From: CAXMST01 sp964196325
Lineage (GTDB): Bacteria; Actinomycetota; Thermoleophilia; Solirubrobacterales; 70-9
Length of the DNA: 61,896 nt
Reading direction: 5' to 3'
Assembly: GCA_964196325.1 (NCBI GenBank)
Contig: CAXMST010000072.1
Coordinates: forward strand, 1-61,896
Below, one piece after another: positions 60,311 through 61,896 of the stretch. A program made the position numbers and the translations under genes. Below the pieces are notes generated by a model that saw nothing but the letters and a program-made list of their open reading frames with translations, was not told the origin of the DNA and ran no database searches. Each line of letters opens with the position of its first letter. The stretch's first letter is position 1.

Positions 60311-61147
60311 GTGAACCAGCGTGTTCGGATGCGCCGCGCCTGCCATTGGTGGTCCCTGCTTCCGATCCTGGCAGCGCTCGCACTGATCGGATGCAGCGGT
60401 GAGGGCTCCTCCGGGTTGGAAGTCTTGACCGCGCCGGCCCCGCCGCCCGTCGAGGTCGCCGCCGACTACGCGACCGCCGCCGACCGGCTCTGTGTCGCCG
60501 CCCAGGTCGAGCAGGAGATCGCACGCCGCGAGCGTGGCGGCGATCAGCTCACGCTCGATGACCGGGCCCGGCTGCTGGTCGAGCTGGCACCGTCGCGGGT
60601 TCGATTGGCCGAGGAGCTGGCCTTGCTCGGGCCTGCGACCGTCGACGACGATGCGGCCCTGGCGCTGGTCGCGGCCGCCCGGCGCCGGGGTGCGGCAAGC
60701 AGCCGGGCCGGGGAGCTTTGGGAGCGGGGTGCGGCCGAGGCGCGGATCGCATCGGCGGCGGCCCAGGAGCACGACCAGCGGGTTCGCTTCGTGGAGATCG
60801 CCGCCGACCTTGGTCTGCGCGACTGCGCCGAGGTGCTGCCTCCGGCTCAGCGTCGGCTCGTTCGGGCGACCCTCGAGCGGGGTCTCACTGAATCGGATCC
60901 GAGCGAGCGCTGCGCGGCGTTCGGCGAACGCTTGCTCGAGCAGGAGTATGGAGGCGGCCAGGGTTCCTGTGCGGCGAGTGACCCACGGACCCCGATCGCG
61001 GAGCGCATCTCGGTCGAGCGGCTCGATGGAATGGACGAGGTCTTCGCGGTCGCCCAGATCACCGCGGAGGGAGGTAACGCCCCCGGCGTCTACCGCGCCC
61101 GGATCGCGTTCGAGGATGGCGCCTACAGGATCGACAAGCTCGACTGA
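60311..61147 (+). CDS. Uncharacterised lipoprotein
   Basis: A 278-residue protein with a lipoprotein signal (LLPILAALALIGC, Cys28), a Pro-rich spacer, a helical Ala/Arg/Glu-rich domain (about 50-210), and a C-terminal SNTF2-like or beta-rich end (ISVERLDGMDEVFAVAQITAEGGNAPGVYRARIAFEDGAYRIDKLD). Conserved Cys residues (at about 55, 165, 197 and 219) may form disulfides. GTG start. It is downstream of ald on the same strand but has no visible functional link. I do not recognise the family. Confidence 0.7.
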   Translation: MNQRVRMRRACHWWSLLPILAALALIGCSGEGSSGLEVLTAPAPPPVEVAADYATAADRLCVAAQVEQEIARRERGGDQLTLDDRARLLVELAPSRVRLAEELALLGPATVDDDAALALVAAARRRGAASSRAGELWERGAAEARIASAAAQEHDQRVRFVEIAADLGLRDCAEVLPPAQRRLVRATLERGLTESDPSERCAAFGERLLEQEYGGGQGSCAASDPRTPIAERISVERLDGMDEVFAVAQITAEGGNAPGVYRARIAFEDGAYRIDKLD

Positions 61148-61213
61148 GGCGCGGGCGTCAGCGACCACGAAGCTCGGTAAGGCAGAACGGGGGACGCCGC
61201 GCACTTGGTGGGA

Positions 61214-61219
61214 TAGGCT
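61214..61219 (+). promoter_or_regulatory. TAGGCT -10 box upstream of the peroxiredoxin-like gene
   Basis: TAGGCT in the 180-base gap before the peroxiredoxin-like gene. Unlike the leaderless cases it is about 108 bases from the start codon, which instead has a strong GGAGGAGG. Confidence 0.35.
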
Positions 61220-61327
61220 CTCTGCTGATCAAACATCAACGATCCATCACGTGCCCGGCTGGGCGCGTGTGGCGCAGGTCCTGAGGCCCGTTGGTAGTCA
61301 CCCGCAGTGGAGGAGGAGTTGAACGCG

Positions 61328-61896
61328 ATGAACCCGGACGGCGAACCTGGCAAGAGAGAGCTCGCCGGTGAGCTCCGCGCCCAGCGGCGGAGGTCGGAGG
61401 AGAAGAGGTCCAAGGCGCAGGTGGCTGCCATGAACCGCGGCGTCCAGGAGCTGGCCTCCTCGGGTCTCGTCGATGGCGCCCTCGGCGTCGGCGACGAAGC
61501 CCCGGATTTCACGCTCCCAAACGCGCACGGCCTGGATCTGTCTCTGAACAGCCTTCTCGCCAGCGGGAGCCTCGTTGTCGCGTTCTACCGAGGCGGCTGG
61601 TGCCCGTACTGCAACCTCGAGCTGCGTGCCCTGCAGGCGACCCTGGGGGAGATCCGCGCCCTGGGCTCAAGCCTCGTCGCGATCTCGCCCGAGCGACCCG
61701 ACGACTCCCTGACGACCGCCGAGAAGCACGGTCTGGACTTCGAGGTGCTGAGCGACATCGGTAACGAGGTTGCCCGGAGCTGGGGGCTCGTTCACGCGAT
61801 CCCCGACTACCTGCGCGAGATCTATGCGCGCCTGCCGGAGACCAACGGCGACGATAGCTACGAGCTACCGCTGCCGGCTACTTATGTGATCTCGGC
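61328..61896 (+). CDS. AhpC/TSA-family peroxiredoxin-like protein, partial
   Basis: Open from ATG 61328 to the right edge (189 codons, no stop). After a charged helix (GELRAQRRRSEEKRSKAQ) comes VGDEAPDFTLPNAHG, the thioredoxin-fold start of peroxiredoxins, and AFYRGGWCPYCNLELRALQA with a CxxC in place of the usual single peroxidatic Cys. ISPERPDDSLTTAEKHGLDFEVLSD and LPATYVIS follow. This matches the Prx-like group with GGWCPYC, proposed to reduce peroxides or disulfides. GGAGGAGG precedes the start; TTG 61319 in the same frame is an alternative. Confidence 0.85.
   Translation, partial: MNPDGEPGKRELAGELRAQRRRSEEKRSKAQVAAMNRGVQELASSGLVDGALGVGDEAPDFTLPNAHGLDLSLNSLLASGSLVVAFYRGGWCPYCNLELRALQATLGEIRALGSSLVAISPERPDDSLTTAEKHGLDFEVLSDIGNEVARSWGLVHAIPDYLREIYARLPETNGDDSYELPLPATYVIS

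Overview
The window is a gene-dense, very high-GC, non-mobile chromosomal segment from an actinobacterium. GTG and TTG starts are common, gene ends often overlap by 1-8 bases, there are few U-tract terminators, and lipoprotein signals are of the actinobacterial ABC type. The gene set (HD phosphohydrolase, small Rpf-like transglycosylase, polyphosphate genes with a two-part CHAD protein, heteromeric-looking acyl-CoA dehydrogenases) suggests Thermoleophilia/Solirubrobacterales. That placement is inference; no rRNA or other marker is present. I saw no tRNA, rRNA, CRISPR array, prophage, insertion sequence or replication origin, and no stretch over 300 bases lacks a gene.

Layout. 0-1.3 kb: end of an amino-acid ABC uptake operon (permease, binding protein; minus strand). 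1.4-10 kb: an acyl-CoA dehydrogenase pair, a membrane protein, a CwlO/RipA-like NlpC/P60 hydrolase, a glyoxalase I-like protein, a P450, an MBL hydrolase and an M20 peptidase. 10-16.5 kb: SDR, an OmpR-type two-component pair, a beta-lactamase-fold hydrolase, PPK2, a secreted-repeat protein and an HxlR regulator. 16.5-24 kb: an MmpL exporter divergent from HxlR across a palindromic operator, cupin, phosphoesterase, VOC protein, a pentapeptide-solenoid miniprotein and a MacB/FtsX-type ABC exporter. 24-30.6 kb: lipoate ligase-like protein, Rpf-like transglycosylase, HD hydrolase, enoyl-CoA hydratase-like protein, M23 peptidase, a small membrane protein, UppP and an MFS transporter. 30.7-43 kb: a phosphate/polyphosphate block (PhoB/RegX3-like regulator, four-unit PHO box, pstSCAB-phoU, ppx, two half-CHAD genes, a broken MBL-CobW pair, ppk1). 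43-61 kb: polyamine and amino-acid catabolism (PuuB-like oxidase, potABCD, aldehyde dehydrogenase remnant, SpuC-like aminotransferase, PucR-type regulator, alanine dehydrogenase) mixed with a broken ClC channel, membrane proteins, a DUF2252 protein and a CPA antiporter. The window ends inside a peroxiredoxin-like gene.

How the genes work together. The phosphate block joins sensing, high-affinity uptake and polyphosphate synthesis, binding and hydrolysis. The 50-60 kb block imports putrescine/spermidine, transaminates it (probably onto pyruvate) and recycles the alanine with Ald. Two perfect TGTGA-N6-TCACA (CRP/GlxR-type) sites lie upstream of two cell-wall hydrolase genes, rpf-like and M23, 3.2 kb apart.

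Two further patterns stand out. At least ten genes carry a TAGNNT -10 box 6-11 bases before the start codon, which predicts leaderless mRNAs; one of these genes has ATC where its start codon should be. Five genes between 38.6 and 59.1 kb carry frameshifts, a deletion or a nonsense codon, and both ClC shifts sit in homopolymers, so assembly error and real decay must be separated.
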